From NCBI RefSeq assembly GCF_003096635.1, contig NZ_QEKV01000001.1:257534-321533 (forward strand): a stretch of 64,000 bases of DNA, given 5' to 3'. The stretch comes from Ezakiella coagulans (lineage in GTDB: Bacteria; Bacillota; Clostridia; Tissierellales; Peptoniphilaceae). Made by a program: the position numbers and the translations under genes. Numbering within the stretch: position 1 is the first letter of the stretch; each line of letters begins with the position of its first letter. Below the pieces are notes generated by a model. It searched no databases and was not told the origin of the DNA. It worked only from the letters and a program-made list of their open reading frames with translations. Below are positions 17,264 to 26,675 of the stretch, piece by piece.

Positions 17264-20044
17264 ATGTTACTATATATTTTACTTATTTTAAAACTTATTT
17301 TGTTTTACACGGAGACCAAGGTCCAATTTGCGCCGATGTTAGTTTTTTTGATGGACTTTGCGGTCATTAACGCGTTTTATATTCTTCTTAGAAAAAGAGG
17401 TAAGAAAGTCAGAGTCTTAAATTTTGTGCTTTATGCGATTTTAAGTTTTATCATGTTTGCGGATGTGGTTTATTTTTCATATTTCAACCGCATGCCGGTC
17501 ATAAGCGAGCTTGGACACGCGGGAAATCTCGGCGGCGTTACAGACGCCGTTAAGAGATTGTTTAAGATTAATAATCTCATTTTGATTTTGGATTTGCCGA
17601 TTACAGGCTATATTTATTTTAAGCGATATATCGAAAAGTTTTTAAAAAACAATTTTTTTGATATTTATATTCCAAGATATATTTCTCTCAGCGTTGTAGC
17701 TGCAGTTTTGATTGCGGCATTTGCATTTTCCGGCTCAAAGATGGCGTCGGCTTCAAAACTTTCGCTCTTCGGTTATCACATAAGAGATATTGCGGAAAGC
17801 GTTTCGAAGCCGGGCGAGCTACACGAGGACGATGTTTCTGAAAGCATTAATAATTTAAACAAAGACAAATATGAAAATGAATACACAGGTATTGCAAAAG
17901 GTGACAATTTTATTCATATTCAAATCGAAAGTTTGAATGATTTTGTGATTGGAAGGGAATACAACGGCGAGGAAATCACGCCGAACTTAAATCGATTGAT
18001 TGAGGAAACGGGAAGCATTTATTGCAAGAATTATATCGAAATGCTCGGAGCGGGAAACACTTCTGATGCGGAGTTCGTTAGTCTTCACTCTCTCTATCCG
18101 ACAATGAGGGCGCAGTCCTATGAGGCATATATCGACACATATCTCTACGGTCTTCCGAAAATTTTTGCTGACAACAACTATCTTGTAGATGCATTTCACG
18201 GCTACAAGAGAGACTTTTGGATGCGTGACAGAGTTTATCCGCACATCGGATTTGACAAGTTTTATGCCGAGGACGATTTTAATCTTGATGACACTGTCGG
18301 AATGGGACTTTCAGACGAAAGTTTCTTAAGACAATCTTTTGATATTATTTCAAAACAATCGGAACCGTTCTATTCATTTTTGATTACGCTATCGAGCCAC
18401 GTTCCGTACGAAATGCCGGATTATGAAGGCTCTTTAAGCGCACTCGACAAAGACAAGGATACATTTTTCTTTAGATATATAAACGCTGTTCATTATACGG
18501 ACAAGGCGCTTGGAGAATTTTTGAATAAGATAAAGGAAAACGGAATGTTTGACAGATCCGTTATAGCACTTTACGGCGACCACCACGGAATAACCGGCGT
18601 TGAAGCGGATGCGATGTTAAGAGTTGCAGAATTTATCGGAAAGAAATTCGATTTCGATGAGCTTATGAATGTGCCGTTAATCATTCATGTGCCACAACTA
18701 CAAGAAAAGAAAACAGTTGAATCGGTGAGATCACAGCTCGACTTTATGCCGACAATTTTAAATCTTTTCGGCATCGATGCGTCGAAATATATCACATTCG
18801 GACACGATATTTTTGATAAAAATCATCCATGTGTCGCTTTTCCGGAAGGATATATGAGAAAGGGATCGTTTATTTCCGACGATTATATATTCACGATGAA
18901 AAGAGACGGAATTTTTGAAAACGGAACTCTCGTAAATAGAAAGACGGGCGAGGAAACGCCGCCGAACGAAGAAGCAAAGAAACTCTACAAACAGGCGATA
19001 AAAGAAATCACTCTTTCAAATAAAATTTTGGACACAAACAGCATTGAAAAACTTATGGCTAAAGGCAACAAAGACGAGCTTACAAATGCTTATGAAAAGC
19101 CGTCAAATGCAGTTGTTGTCGAAACGAAAGACGAACTTGAAGGCGCGATTCAAAACGGATACAAATATTTCTATTTGACGCTCCATAAAACGCTTGACGA
19201 CTACTATGTCACAAATCCAAACGGCGAAAATATGAATTTCGAAGCGGCAAAAACGGGATATATTTCCCTTGGAGATGTGCTTGGAAAATACAAAAACTAT
19301 AAATTCATCGTAGACACAAAAGACCCACGTGAATTTGCATTTTTTGTAAAGACTGTCAGCGGAAATCATGACAGCCTTATAATAAAAGCGAATTCGAAAG
19401 ATGAGTATGAAGAAATTTTCTACAGGAAAAACGGATACAACATTCTTCTTGATGTTTCTGATTATACTGAAGACGAAGTTAAATCAATCAAACTCGGCAT
19501 GCCGGACTTATTAATTTACGGTGGAGATTTGACAGAATTTAAAGACCAAACATTCAGAAAATTTGGCGAAGAAAAAGAGGGAGAACTTGCAATAGTTCCT
19601 TTTGAAAGTATCGAAACGACCGATTCGAAAGCAGAGATAAAAACTGTGAGCGAAGAATTTAAAATTCCTGATGGCAATCTCGCAACAAGCCTCCAAGAAA
19701 TTTCCGAAAGGGCGGGCGATGAATTTGTTCCAATCAAGGTTTATTATGATGCAAATAGCGATTCAGTCACGACAAATCTAACGGACAGCAGTGACCCTGC
19801 AGAACTCTTTAAACTTATGGAAGAAAATAAAAATATAAAAATTTATTTAACCGCCGACGGCTCACAAGTTGAAATTATGAGGGCACTTCTAAAGCTGAAC
19901 CCTCCGAAAGACAGAATCATGGTTGAACTTATAACTCCGGGTCAAGTTTCATTTGTGACAAAAATGGGCTTTACAAATCTAGTTCTCGACCTTAATGTCG
20001 GTCCGAATGAACTCGAAGAGTTAGAACAAATTTATATGTATTAG
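17264..20044 (+). CDS. LTA-synthase-like protein with C-terminal degenerate GDPD-like region
   Basis: 926 residues, far longer than the ~600-650 of ordinary LtaS. Residues ~1-165 hold five membrane helices. The extracellular sulfatase-fold domain has the nucleophile Thr266 in G-N-T-S-D-A-E-F, a metal ligand in Q-I-E-S and G-D-H-H near 440. The last ~300 residues resemble a glycerophosphodiester phosphodiesterase barrel (a-x-x-n-G-Y-K-Y-F-Y-L-T-L, L-G-D-V-L, I-V-D-T-K, and a late M-G-F-T-N-L-V-L-D-L) but lack the H-R-G and E-x-D catalytic set. The synthase part would polymerise glycerol phosphate from phosphatidylglycerol outside the membrane. The tail may bind that polymer. It leads the operon with the MBOAT gene. 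Confidence 0.88.
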   Translation: MLLYILLILKLILFYTETKVQFAPMLVFLMDFAVINAFYILLRKRGKKVRVLNFVLYAILSFIMFADVVYFSYFNRMPVISELGHAGNLGGVTDAVKRLFKINNLILILDLPITGYIYFKRYIEKFLKNNFFDIYIPRYISLSVVAAVLIAAFAFSGSKMASASKLSLFGYHIRDIAESVSKPGELHEDDVSESINNLNKDKYENEYTGIAKGDNFIHIQIESLNDFVIGREYNGEEITPNLNRLIEETGSIYCKNYIEMLGAGNTSDAEFVSLHSLYPTMRAQSYEAYIDTYLYGLPKIFADNNYLVDAFHGYKRDFWMRDRVYPHIGFDKFYAEDDFNLDDTVGMGLSDESFLRQSFDIISKQSEPFYSFLITLSSHVPYEMPDYEGSLSALDKDKDTFFFRYINAVHYTDKALGEFLNKIKENGMFDRSVIALYGDHHGITGVEADAMLRVAEFIGKKFDFDELMNVPLIIHVPQLQEKKTVESVRSQLDFMPTILNLFGIDASKYITFGHDIFDKNHPCVAFPEGYMRKGSFISDDYIFTMKRDGIFENGTLVNRKTGEETPPNEEAKKLYKQAIKEITLSNKILDTNSIEKLMAKGNKDELTNAYEKPSNAVVVETKDELEGAIQNGYKYFYLTLHKTLDDYYVTNPNGENMNFEAAKTGYISLGDVLGKYKNYKFIVDTKDPREFAFFVKTVSGNHDSLIIKANSKDEYEEIFYRKNGYNILLDVSDYTEDEVKSIKLGMPDLLIYGGDLTEFKDQTFRKFGEEKEGELAIVPFESIETTDSKAEIKTVSEEFKIPDGNLATSLQEISERAGDEFVPIKVYYDANSDSVTTNLTDSSDPAELFKLMEENKNIKIYLTADGSQVEIMRALLKLNPPKDRIMVELITPGQVSFVTKMGFTNLVLDLNVGPNELEELEQIYMY

Positions 20045-20053
20045 GCGGCAGAT

Positions 20054-21442
20054 ATGGTTTTTTCAAGTTTATCATTTCTATTTTATTTTTTACCGACAAT
20101 ACTGTTTCTGTATTATATTTTGCCGAAAAAATTTAGATACGGGAGAAATTTCGTTCTTCTCATAGGCTCTTTATTCTTCTATTTTGTTGGAGAGCCAAAA
20201 GCGATAGTTGTGATGCTTCTTTCGATTTTTATAAATTATATTGGAGGTATTGCGGTAAATAGTGGAGGAGAAAAGCAAAGAAAAATTTCGCTCACGATTG
20301 TAGTGATATTAAATCTTACAATTCTCTTCTATTACAAATATCTGATGTTTATAGTTGGGAATCTTTCAAAGATTTTTGACTTCAGTGTTGAAACGAAAAG
20401 CATCTACATGCCGATTGGAATTTCCTTTTTCACATTTCAAGGTATGAGTTATGTGTTTGATGTTTATATGAAAAATGCGGAAGTTAAGAAAAATCCTTTG
20501 GATATAGCACTATATATTTCTCTTTTCCCTCAATTAATTGCAGGACCTATTGTTCGATATAAAACCGTTGCGGATGAAATAGACGGAAGAGTTGAAACGC
20601 TTGACTTATTCTCGACCGGTGTAATAAGATTTATAGTTGGACTTTCAAAAAAAGTATTACTTGCAAATAAATTTGGGATAATTGCTGATGAAATATTTAA
20701 ATTGAACGGCAACTATAATTTGAGTGTGCCTTTAAGTTGGTTCGGAGTTCTTATGTTTGCACTTCAGATATACTATGACTTCAGCGGATACTCGGATATG
20801 GCAATCGGTCTTGGGAAAATGTTCGGATTTAATTTTCTTGAAAACTTCGACTATCCATACATTTCAAAGAGCATAACGGAATTTTGGAGAAGGTGGCACA
20901 TGTCCCTCGGAACCTGGTTTAGAGATTATATCTATATACCGCTTGGCGGCAACAGAGTTTCCGTGCCGAGACATATTCTTAATATGTTTATTGTATGGTT
21001 TCTTACCGGATTTTGGCATGGTGCTTCGTGGAACTATATAATTTGGGGACTATACTTCTTTGTTTTTCTCGTAATTGAAAAATATGTCTTTGGAAATAAA
21101 TTTGAGAAAGTGCCGGAAATTTTCAGACATCTGTATGCATTAATAGTTATTCTTGTCGGATGGGTTATTTTTAAAGAGGAGAACAGCTTCTTACTTCTGA
21201 AATACCTAAAAGCTATGTTTAGCGTGGGACTGAAGCCGACAATTGGTGGAGTGACTTATTATTTAAAAGAATATTATATTGAAATTTTCTTGGGAATAAT
21301 TTTTTCTGCGAATATTTTAAAGGCATTTGAAAAAGGGAAAAAGACAATACCGGCAATCTCAATCTATTTTATACTTTTGATATTGTCGATTGTTTCTCTC
21401 TTCAGTAGTTCATACAATCCATTTATTTATTTTAGATTTTAG
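20054..21442 (+). CDS. MBOAT-family O-acyltransferase (AlgI/PatA-like)
   Basis: 462 residues, about ten membrane helices. The MBOAT core is visible: F-W-R-R-W-H-M-S-L-G-T-W-F-R-D-Y, Y-I-P-L-G-G-N-R, and the catalytic His in F-W-H-G-A-S-W. AlgI-type enzymes pass acyl, usually acetyl, groups across the membrane for transfer to a surface polysaccharide by a partner protein. The gene follows the LtaS-like gene by 9 bases and precedes a DHHW protein, the standard partner. O-acetylation of the polymer made by the LtaS-like enzyme is a reasonable inference. DltB of D-alanylation is a relative, but no dltACD genes are here. Confidence 0.9.
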   Translation: MVFSSLSFLFYFLPTILFLYYILPKKFRYGRNFVLLIGSLFFYFVGEPKAIVVMLLSIFINYIGGIAVNSGGEKQRKISLTIVVILNLTILFYYKYLMFIVGNLSKIFDFSVETKSIYMPIGISFFTFQGMSYVFDVYMKNAEVKKNPLDIALYISLFPQLIAGPIVRYKTVADEIDGRVETLDLFSTGVIRFIVGLSKKVLLANKFGIIADEIFKLNGNYNLSVPLSWFGVLMFALQIYYDFSGYSDMAIGLGKMFGFNFLENFDYPYISKSITEFWRRWHMSLGTWFRDYIYIPLGGNRVSVPRHILNMFIVWFLTGFWHGASWNYIIWGLYFFVFLVIEKYVFGNKFEKVPEIFRHLYALIVILVGWVIFKEENSFLLLKYLKAMFSVGLKPTIGGVTYYLKEYYIEIFLGIIFSANILKAFEKGKKTIPAISIYFILLILSIVSLFSSSYNPFIYFRF

Positions 21443-21451
21443 GAGATGCCG

Positions 21452-22606
21452 ATGAAAAAGAAAGATTTTTTTATAACAACAGGATTTCTCATGATTATTT
21501 TCGGAATGTGCTTTATGATTACATTTTTCAGAAATGAAAAAGGACTTCTCTATTTTGAAAATCGAAATATTAAGGAATGTCCGACTTTAAATTATGAAAA
21601 TGTTTTTGAAAATAATTACTTTGGAGATGTTGAAGAGCATTTGTCGGACTCTTTTAAACTCAGAAACAGAATTTTGAAATTTGATACATTTTTAAATCTT
21701 AAATTGTTGAAGCGACCGGTTGTGAATGGAATTTATAAATCAGATAAGCACTATATGACGCGTTGGCAAAGATGGTGGCCGTACGACTACAAAGAGGACC
21801 TCGAAAAAATGACATTAGGCTATAAAGGTCTTAACGAAGCATTGAAGGACAAGGGAATTTATTTTCTTTACGTAGGCGTGCCGGAGCACAGTTATGTATT
21901 TTCAGATGATTATCCGAAATATCTTTTAAACAAATATGAAGAATGGCACAACATTGAAAAAGATTTTTTTGCAGCACTCAATAAAAATAATATCTCAAAT
22001 ATAAAAATGAGCGAATTTATAAAAGATAAAGAAATGGAATACACCAAAACAGATCACCATTTTTCTTATATCGGTGCAAAAAATGTTTATGAAAATATAA
22101 TACAAAAGATAAATGAAAATACAGAATTTAAACTTGACGGCAATGTAGAACTTGTAAAGATGCCGGAACCGTTTAAGGGTTCATATTCAAGAAAACTCTT
22201 TTTTGTAGGTGGATATAACGACGACTATTACACCTACAACCCGGATTTTGAATTCGAAAGATTTGATGACGGAGAAAAAACTTTGAGCAAACTATTTTTT
22301 CCGGAAGAAAATAAATTTGACGGAGCGGTCGGATACGGTGTCTATATGAACGGAGATAAGGGTTTTACAAAAATTGCTACGCATAGAGAAAATTTGCCAA
22401 ATATTCTTGTTTATGGCGACTCTTTCACAAATCCTTTAGAAACGCTTCTTGTTAGAAATGCAAATAATTTTTATAGCTTTGATTTCAGATATCAAAAAAA
22501 TAAAACATTGACTGAAATCGTCGATGAATATAACCCGGACATTGTGATTTGCATAAGGGATAATTTGATGTATTTGAACAGAGAAGAAAATGGAATAGTA
22601 GAATAA
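21452..22606 (+). CDS. DHHW-family (AlgJ/AlgX-like) acetyltransferase partner
   Basis: 384 residues from the ATG at 21452, 6 bases after AGGAG (21441-21445); an in-frame ATG at 21446 touches that site. One N-terminal membrane anchor (residues ~8-26) is followed by a large external domain with T-D-H-H-F-S and a later Y-G-D-S-F-T, the SGNH-like Ser box and Asp-His pair of the family. The protein takes the acyl group delivered by the MBOAT partner and transfers it to the surface polymer. It closes the three-gene operon. Confidence 0.85.
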   Translation: MKKKDFFITTGFLMIIFGMCFMITFFRNEKGLLYFENRNIKECPTLNYENVFENNYFGDVEEHLSDSFKLRNRILKFDTFLNLKLLKRPVVNGIYKSDKHYMTRWQRWWPYDYKEDLEKMTLGYKGLNEALKDKGIYFLYVGVPEHSYVFSDDYPKYLLNKYEEWHNIEKDFFAALNKNNISNIKMSEFIKDKEMEYTKTDHHFSYIGAKNVYENIIQKINENTEFKLDGNVELVKMPEPFKGSYSRKLFFVGGYNDDYYTYNPDFEFERFDDGEKTLSKLFFPEENKFDGAVGYGVYMNGDKGFTKIATHRENLPNILVYGDSFTNPLETLLVRNANNFYSFDFRYQKNKTLTEIVDEYNPDIVICIRDNLMYLNREENGIVE

Positions 22607-22610
22607 AATT

Positions 22611-22635
22611 GAGATGCAAAAGCATCTCTTTTTTT
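22611..22635 (+). terminator. Terminator of the LtaS-MBOAT-DHHW operon
   Basis: A perfect stem GAGATGC (22611-22617) with GCATCTC (22622-22628), a 4-base loop and seven T's. Confidence 0.92.
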
Positions 22636-22770
22636 AACTTTTCAACGCAATGTGATTTCGATTTAGTGTTTTAAATTAAGTAGATATGGGTAATAATAAT
22701 TAGAAGATATTTTGTGATGTTTTCATATTCGTGGAAATACGAAAATCTTATTTTATCAAGGAGGGTTATT

Positions 22771-23700
22771 ATGAAGAAGAGAACTACTTTTATTGCGATT
22801 TTAATTGCGTTTACTATGGTGTTTACAATGAGCTTGAAGGCTGCAGGTTTCATAGATGAGATGAAAGCAGTAAAGAAGACACCTGCAAAATTGGGTGAGT
22901 TTGTTTCAAAATTCAATTTGAAAGTGCCGAATGACAAAGGTGAACTCAAGGATTACAAATTTAAATATGCACCGAAGGTCATTGACAATAAGAGTGCTTT
23001 GGCGGTTACCGATGTTTTAAAAGCACTCGGTAAAAAAGTCTATTGGGACAAGGAAAACAAACTTGTTGTTATAAACAACGGCGACAAGGGCAATATTATT
23101 TTCCCGGTTGACAAAAAGGCATTTTATGTAAATGGAAAACTCTATGTACTCGATGTGCCGGCAACTATCGACGCAAAAGAAGGCAGAACATATCTTCCGC
23201 TAAGAACTCTCTGTGATGCACTAGGATATGAAGTAAAGTGGGACAACAAGACCAAGGTTGCGGAAGTAAAACCATTAGCTGCTGCAAAGAAACTTGAATA
23301 CAAATCTTTGAAAGATGTTAAAACAGCTGACGTTGACACATATATTGCAGAGCTTGCAAAGAAATTAAACGCTCCGGAATTGGCAAAGGCCGACAAAAAG
23401 GTTGACGACAAAAAGGGCGGAGAAACAACTGCTTCAGGTGGAGACATAGACAAAGTTAAAAAAGAAGCTGACGGACTTTATTTCGGTTCGATAAAAGAAA
23501 TCGAAGCGGGTCTTACAAAAGCTGCAAAAGACGGCAAAAAGACTTTAAAATTTGCAGTTCCATCAACTCTCACACCTGGTCAAGTAGAATCAATCACAAC
23601 AAAGACTGCAAGAGCAAACGGATATTTGTCGGCGAATGTTAGCCACGAAACATCCAAGACAAGTGACAAATTTGAAATCTATGAAATAGAATTTCTATAG
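22771..23700 (+). CDS. Secreted protein with copper-amine-oxidase N-terminal-like (stalk) domain
   Basis: 309 residues from the ATG at 22771, after AAGGAGGG; upstream in-frame starts lack a site. A signal peptide (~residues 1-26) precedes a stalk-type domain at about residues 68-170 with the repeated pattern Y-V-N-G-K and R-T-Y-L-P-L-R-T-L-C-D-A-L-G-Y-E-V-K-W-D. A Lys/Asp-rich linker follows, then a ~75-residue C-terminal domain with no motif I recognise. Such proteins are surface-associated in clostridia and their peers, usually as wall or substrate adaptors. There is no catalytic copper site. Transcribed alone. Confidence 0.8.
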   Translation: MKKRTTFIAILIAFTMVFTMSLKAAGFIDEMKAVKKTPAKLGEFVSKFNLKVPNDKGELKDYKFKYAPKVIDNKSALAVTDVLKALGKKVYWDKENKLVVINNGDKGNIIFPVDKKAFYVNGKLYVLDVPATIDAKEGRTYLPLRTLCDALGYEVKWDNKTKVAEVKPLAAAKKLEYKSLKDVKTADVDTYIAELAKKLNAPELAKADKKVDDKKGGETTASGGDIDKVKKEADGLYFGSIKEIEAGLTKAAKDGKKTLKFAVPSTLTPGQVESITTKTARANGYLSANVSHETSKTSDKFEIYEIEFL

Positions 23701-23722
23701 ATTAAAGTCATAAAAAATCTCA

Positions 23723-23752
23723 GGGCCTGTATTAATTTACAGGTCCATTTTT
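23723..23752 (+). terminator. Terminator after the stalk-domain gene
   Basis: A 9-bp stem (23723-23731 with 23738-23746, one G-U pair) and a short T-rich tail. Confidence 0.7.
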
Positions 23753-23772
23753 GTTGAGAAATTTTTTTCATT

Positions 23773-23799
23773 AAAAAAAGGACACATCAAAATGTGTCC
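23773..23799 (-). terminator. Terminator of the leftward threonine aldolase gene
   Basis: A perfect 8-bp stem (23780-23787 with 23792-23799). Seven A's at 23773-23779 read as T's on the minus strand. Confidence 0.85.
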
Positions 23800-23806
23800 G
23801 TAAATT

Positions 23807-24844
23807 TTATAAATTTTTATCTATGATTTCGATAAGCTTGTCTATATTTTCGTCTTTTGTTGCCCAGCTTGTACAAATTCTTATTGCACTCAAATCATCC
23901 GAAATGATTTTTGTCTTGTCGAATACATATTCATCTTTGGTCGCTTCAAGGAATGAATTCGGGACGATAGGGAATTGTTGGTTTGTAGAAGTTTCATATA
24001 AAAACTCGATGCCTTTTTCCTTTAGCTTATCTCTTACTCTGCAAGCTTGTGCGTTTGCATTTGCACAAATGTCGATATATAAATTGTCAGTGAAAAGTGT
24101 TTCAAATTGTATGCCGGCTGCACGTCCTTTTGCGAGAAGTTGGCCGGTTTGTTTAATAATATATCTGAAACCTTTTTTTAACTCGTCGTTCATAATGACC
24201 ATCGCTTCACCCAAAAGAGCACCGCACTTTGTGCCGCCGATATAGAACATATCGCAGTTCTTTGCAATGTCTTCAAAAGTGATGTCTCCATCTTCGGCGG
24301 TCAAACCGTATCCGAGTCTTGCTCCGTCGAGGTAAAGATAAAGATCGTGACTCTTGCAATATTTGTGCAAATCTTCGAGTTCTTTCTTTGTGTAAAGAGT
24401 ACCGATTTCAGTCGGGTATGTTATATAAACAAGCTTCGGTTCTACTGAATGTTCGACAACAGCTTCGAAATTTCTTTGGCGCATAAACTCGTCAATTTGC
24501 TCAATTGTAATCTTTCCGTTTTGATTTGGGAAAGTTAAAATCTTGTGTCCACATGCTTCGGGCATACCCGTTTCGTGAACATTTATGTGTGCCGTGTCCG
24601 GAGCCATAACGGCTTGATATGGTTTAAGTATTTGATTTAAAGCTGATACATTTGTAGGAGTGCCTGAAACTAAGAAATAAATATCACAATCTTCAGTGCC
24701 AAGAGACTTCTTGATGAGTTCTCTTGCATGCTTTGAATACTTGTCATCTCCATAGCCTAAACATTGTTCAAAATTTGTTTCAACCAGTCTTTCCAAAATC
24801 TTTGGATGACAGCCTTCGTTATAATCACAATTTAGAAATATCAT
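23807..24844 (-). CDS. ltaE: Threonine aldolase family PLP enzyme
   Basis: 345 residues from the ATG at 24842-24844 (minus strand), with AAAGG upstream; a TTG 6 codons earlier is less likely. It is a fold-type I PLP enzyme with the lysine in Y-I-G-G-T-K-C-G and active-site blocks L-D-G-A-R-L-G and S-G-T-P-T-N. Low-specificity L-threonine aldolases split threonine or allo-threonine to glycine and acetaldehyde. Some members of this beta-eliminating group act on other amino acids, so the substrate is not certain. It is transcribed leftwards and ends at a terminator shared with the convergent stalk gene region. Confidence 0.85.
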   Translation of the reverse strand: MIFLNCDYNEGCHPKILERLVETNFEQCLGYGDDKYSKHARELIKKSLGTEDCDIYFLVSGTPTNVSALNQILKPYQAVMAPDTAHINVHETGMPEACGHKILTFPNQNGKITIEQIDEFMRQRNFEAVVEHSVEPKLVYITYPTEIGTLYTKKELEDLHKYCKSHDLYLYLDGARLGYGLTAEDGDITFEDIAKNCDMFYIGGTKCGALLGEAMVIMNDELKKGFRYIIKQTGQLLAKGRAAGIQFETLFTDNLYIDICANANAQACRVRDKLKEKGIEFLYETSTNQQFPIVPNSFLEATKDEYVFDKTKIISDDLSAIRICTSWATKDENIDKLIEIIDKNL

Positions 24845-24938
24845 ATTACCTTTCCTTTGCAATAATATTATCGATTCTCATCGGTTAAGTCCATTATAAT
24901 ACCAAGGGCGAAAAAAATCAAGTGAAATGCGATTCAAA

Positions 24939-25448
24939 TCACCATTCATAAAAATGAACACCATCGTCGTCAATGACGGCACAAGAGTGCGAACCGTCTT
25001 TCGGAATCGTCGTTGAACCAGGATTTAAAATGTGGAGTGTGTCGGTTTTCACATCTTTTTTTATATGAGTGTGCCCGGTGATCAAATAATCACAAAACTT
25101 GTTTTCAGCAGCGGCGACTCTCTCATCCTCCGACTCCCTGTGGCCGTGGGTCGCATAAATCCTTATGTCACCGAAATCTATAATCCTGAAATTCTCGTGG
25201 ATATTTTTATCCGTGACCATCTCGTCAACCTCGCTGTCGCAATTCCCGCGCACAAAAATGATATTGTCCATATTCTTTATGAACTCCGCAAGCTTCTTCG
25301 GCTCATAAGTGCCCGGCAAATCATTTCGCGGACCGTGATATAAAACATCGCCGAGATGAAGAATAAAATCTACATCTCCCATCTTTTCAAGTGCCGTCAT
25401 AAAATCCTTGTATCCACCGTGCGTATCGCTAACAATTCCGATTCTCAT
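24939..25448 (-). CDS. Calcineurin-like phosphodiesterase, YfcE/MJ0936 type
   Basis: 169 residues from the ATG at 25446-25448, with TGGAGGT upstream; an earlier in-frame start (4 codons longer) overlaps that site. It has the compact metallophosphoesterase motif set: S-D-T-H-G near residue 7, L-H-L-G-D, R-G-N-C-D, T-H-G-H and T-G-H-T-H. These small enzymes hydrolyse phosphodiesters with two metals (usually Mn). The cellular substrate is not known. It stands between two other leftward genes with its own leader. Confidence 0.87.
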   Translation of the reverse strand: MRIGIVSDTHGGYKDFMTALEKMGDVDFILHLGDVLYHGPRNDLPGTYEPKKLAEFIKNMDNIIFVRGNCDSEVDEMVTDKNIHENFRIIDFGDIRIYATHGHRESEDERVAAAENKFCDYLITGHTHIKKDVKTDTLHILNPGSTTIPKDGSHSCAVIDDDGVHFYEW

Positions 25449-25515
25449 AAAAACCTCCAAAAATCAATCAATAATATTATACAACATTTATGAGAGAAAA
25501 CAAAATTAGCTAAAC

Positions 25516-25537
25516 TAAAAAGAGCCGAAAACGGCTC
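25516..25537 (-). terminator. Terminator of the leftward hydrolase gene
   Basis: A 6-bp stem GAGCCG (25522-25527) with CGGCTC (25532-25537). A-run 25517-25521 gives T's on the minus strand. Confidence 0.75.
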
Positions 25538-25559
25538 AATAAAAATTCGAAAAGCTATT

Positions 25560-26564
25560 CTATTTTTCGTCAAAAAAATTCAAAATATCATGATAGACAA
25601 CCTCTTTATTCGTTTCACACAAAATCTCGTGTTTCATATGCTCATAACTTTTGCTCGAAACATCCTTGTATCCGATGGATTTTAAAAAATTCAAACTGTC
25701 GGCGACACCTTTTTCGCCCTTTGTAATAATATCTTCGGCTCCCACCATATTATAAGTTTTCAAGTTCGGATTTTTGCATTCATAATCTGCTTTTTTTCCA
25801 AGCTTTCTGTTTAAATCTATAAGCGCTCTCGTATAGCCGAGCTTAAATCTGAAAATTCTCAACGGATCATTCGACTTGACTTCAATATTTTCTCTGTCAT
25901 AACTTATAAAATCGAGACCGCTTGCACCGACGACTGAGTTAATAAGCCTAATCTCGGTTTTGCTGCCCAAATAAAAACAAGCAATATTTAAGAAAAATAC
26001 ACCGAGAAATGAAAACTTGTTTACCGGCACCGTCCCCATAACAATAAACTTGTCGAGCATATCGTCGTGCCTTCTTAAAAAAAGCCTTGCAATCATCGAC
26101 CCCATAGAATGTCCAATCATATAATGCTCAAGATTCGGATATTCATCCTTCATATAATTTGCAATCATAATCTCATCGTCGACAAGCTCCTCCGCCATAT
26201 TCATATAACCGTTCGGATAAGCACTCGAAATGGAACGCCCGTGCCCTCTGTGGTCATCAATAGCAACGATATAGCCGTTTTGATTTAAAAATCTTGCAAA
26301 CTCCATATAATTTCCGGAATGCTCCGAAACTCCGTGCACCAATTGCACAACAGCCTTTGGATTTTCGCACGATAAAACTCTCACAAAAACATCAGCCCCG
26401 TCAGTATTTGTAAGATACATCTCCTCATAACCGTCTTCTTTAAGGACTGTCATTCTCTTGAAAAACTTGCTCGCCATATCGAGCGACTTATATCTTTTCC
26501 TCTTAAAAGCGTAATAAACTTGCGGCACAAACAAAATTAAAAATATAATTGCTAAAATAAGCAT
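25560..26564 (-). CDS. Alpha/beta hydrolase, monoacylglycerol-lipase-like, membrane-anchored
   Basis: 334 residues. An N-terminal membrane helix (residues 1-17) is followed by an alpha/beta-hydrolase domain: oxyanion region H-G-V-S-E-H-S-G, then D-D-H-R-G-H-G-R-S, the nucleophile elbow G-H-S-M-G-S, and a late E-H-M-K-H-E with the probable catalytic His. This is the pattern of Hydrolase_4, lysophospholipase and monoglyceride lipase type. The active site probably faces the cytoplasm or membrane surface. A GGGAGAT site precedes the start. The substrate is inferred from family only. Confidence 0.85.
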   Translation of the reverse strand: MLILAIIFLILFVPQVYYAFKRKRYKSLDMASKFFKRMTVLKEDGYEEMYLTNTDGADVFVRVLSCENPKAVVQLVHGVSEHSGNYMEFARFLNQNGYIVAIDDHRGHGRSISSAYPNGYMNMAEELVDDEIMIANYMKDEYPNLEHYMIGHSMGSMIARLFLRRHDDMLDKFIVMGTVPVNKFSFLGVFFLNIACFYLGSKTEIRLINSVVGASGLDFISYDRENIEVKSNDPLRIFRFKLGYTRALIDLNRKLGKKADYECKNPNLKTYNMVGAEDIITKGEKGVADSLNFLKSIGYKDVSSKSYEHMKHEILCETNKEVVYHDILNFFDEK

Positions 26565-26675
26565 AAAAACATCTCCCGGATAAACTAATGTATATCTATA
26601 GATTTACCCGAATTGGAAAGAAAAAAACAGGAGAGGAGTAATATAAAAAACGCCGAAAAGCAAGGAACAAAATAA

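Noticed and set aside
20054-21442. DltB of LTA D-alanylation
   Set aside because: The partner gene is DHHW-type rather than dltD, and no dltA or dltC is adjacent. AlgI/PatA-type is the better fit.
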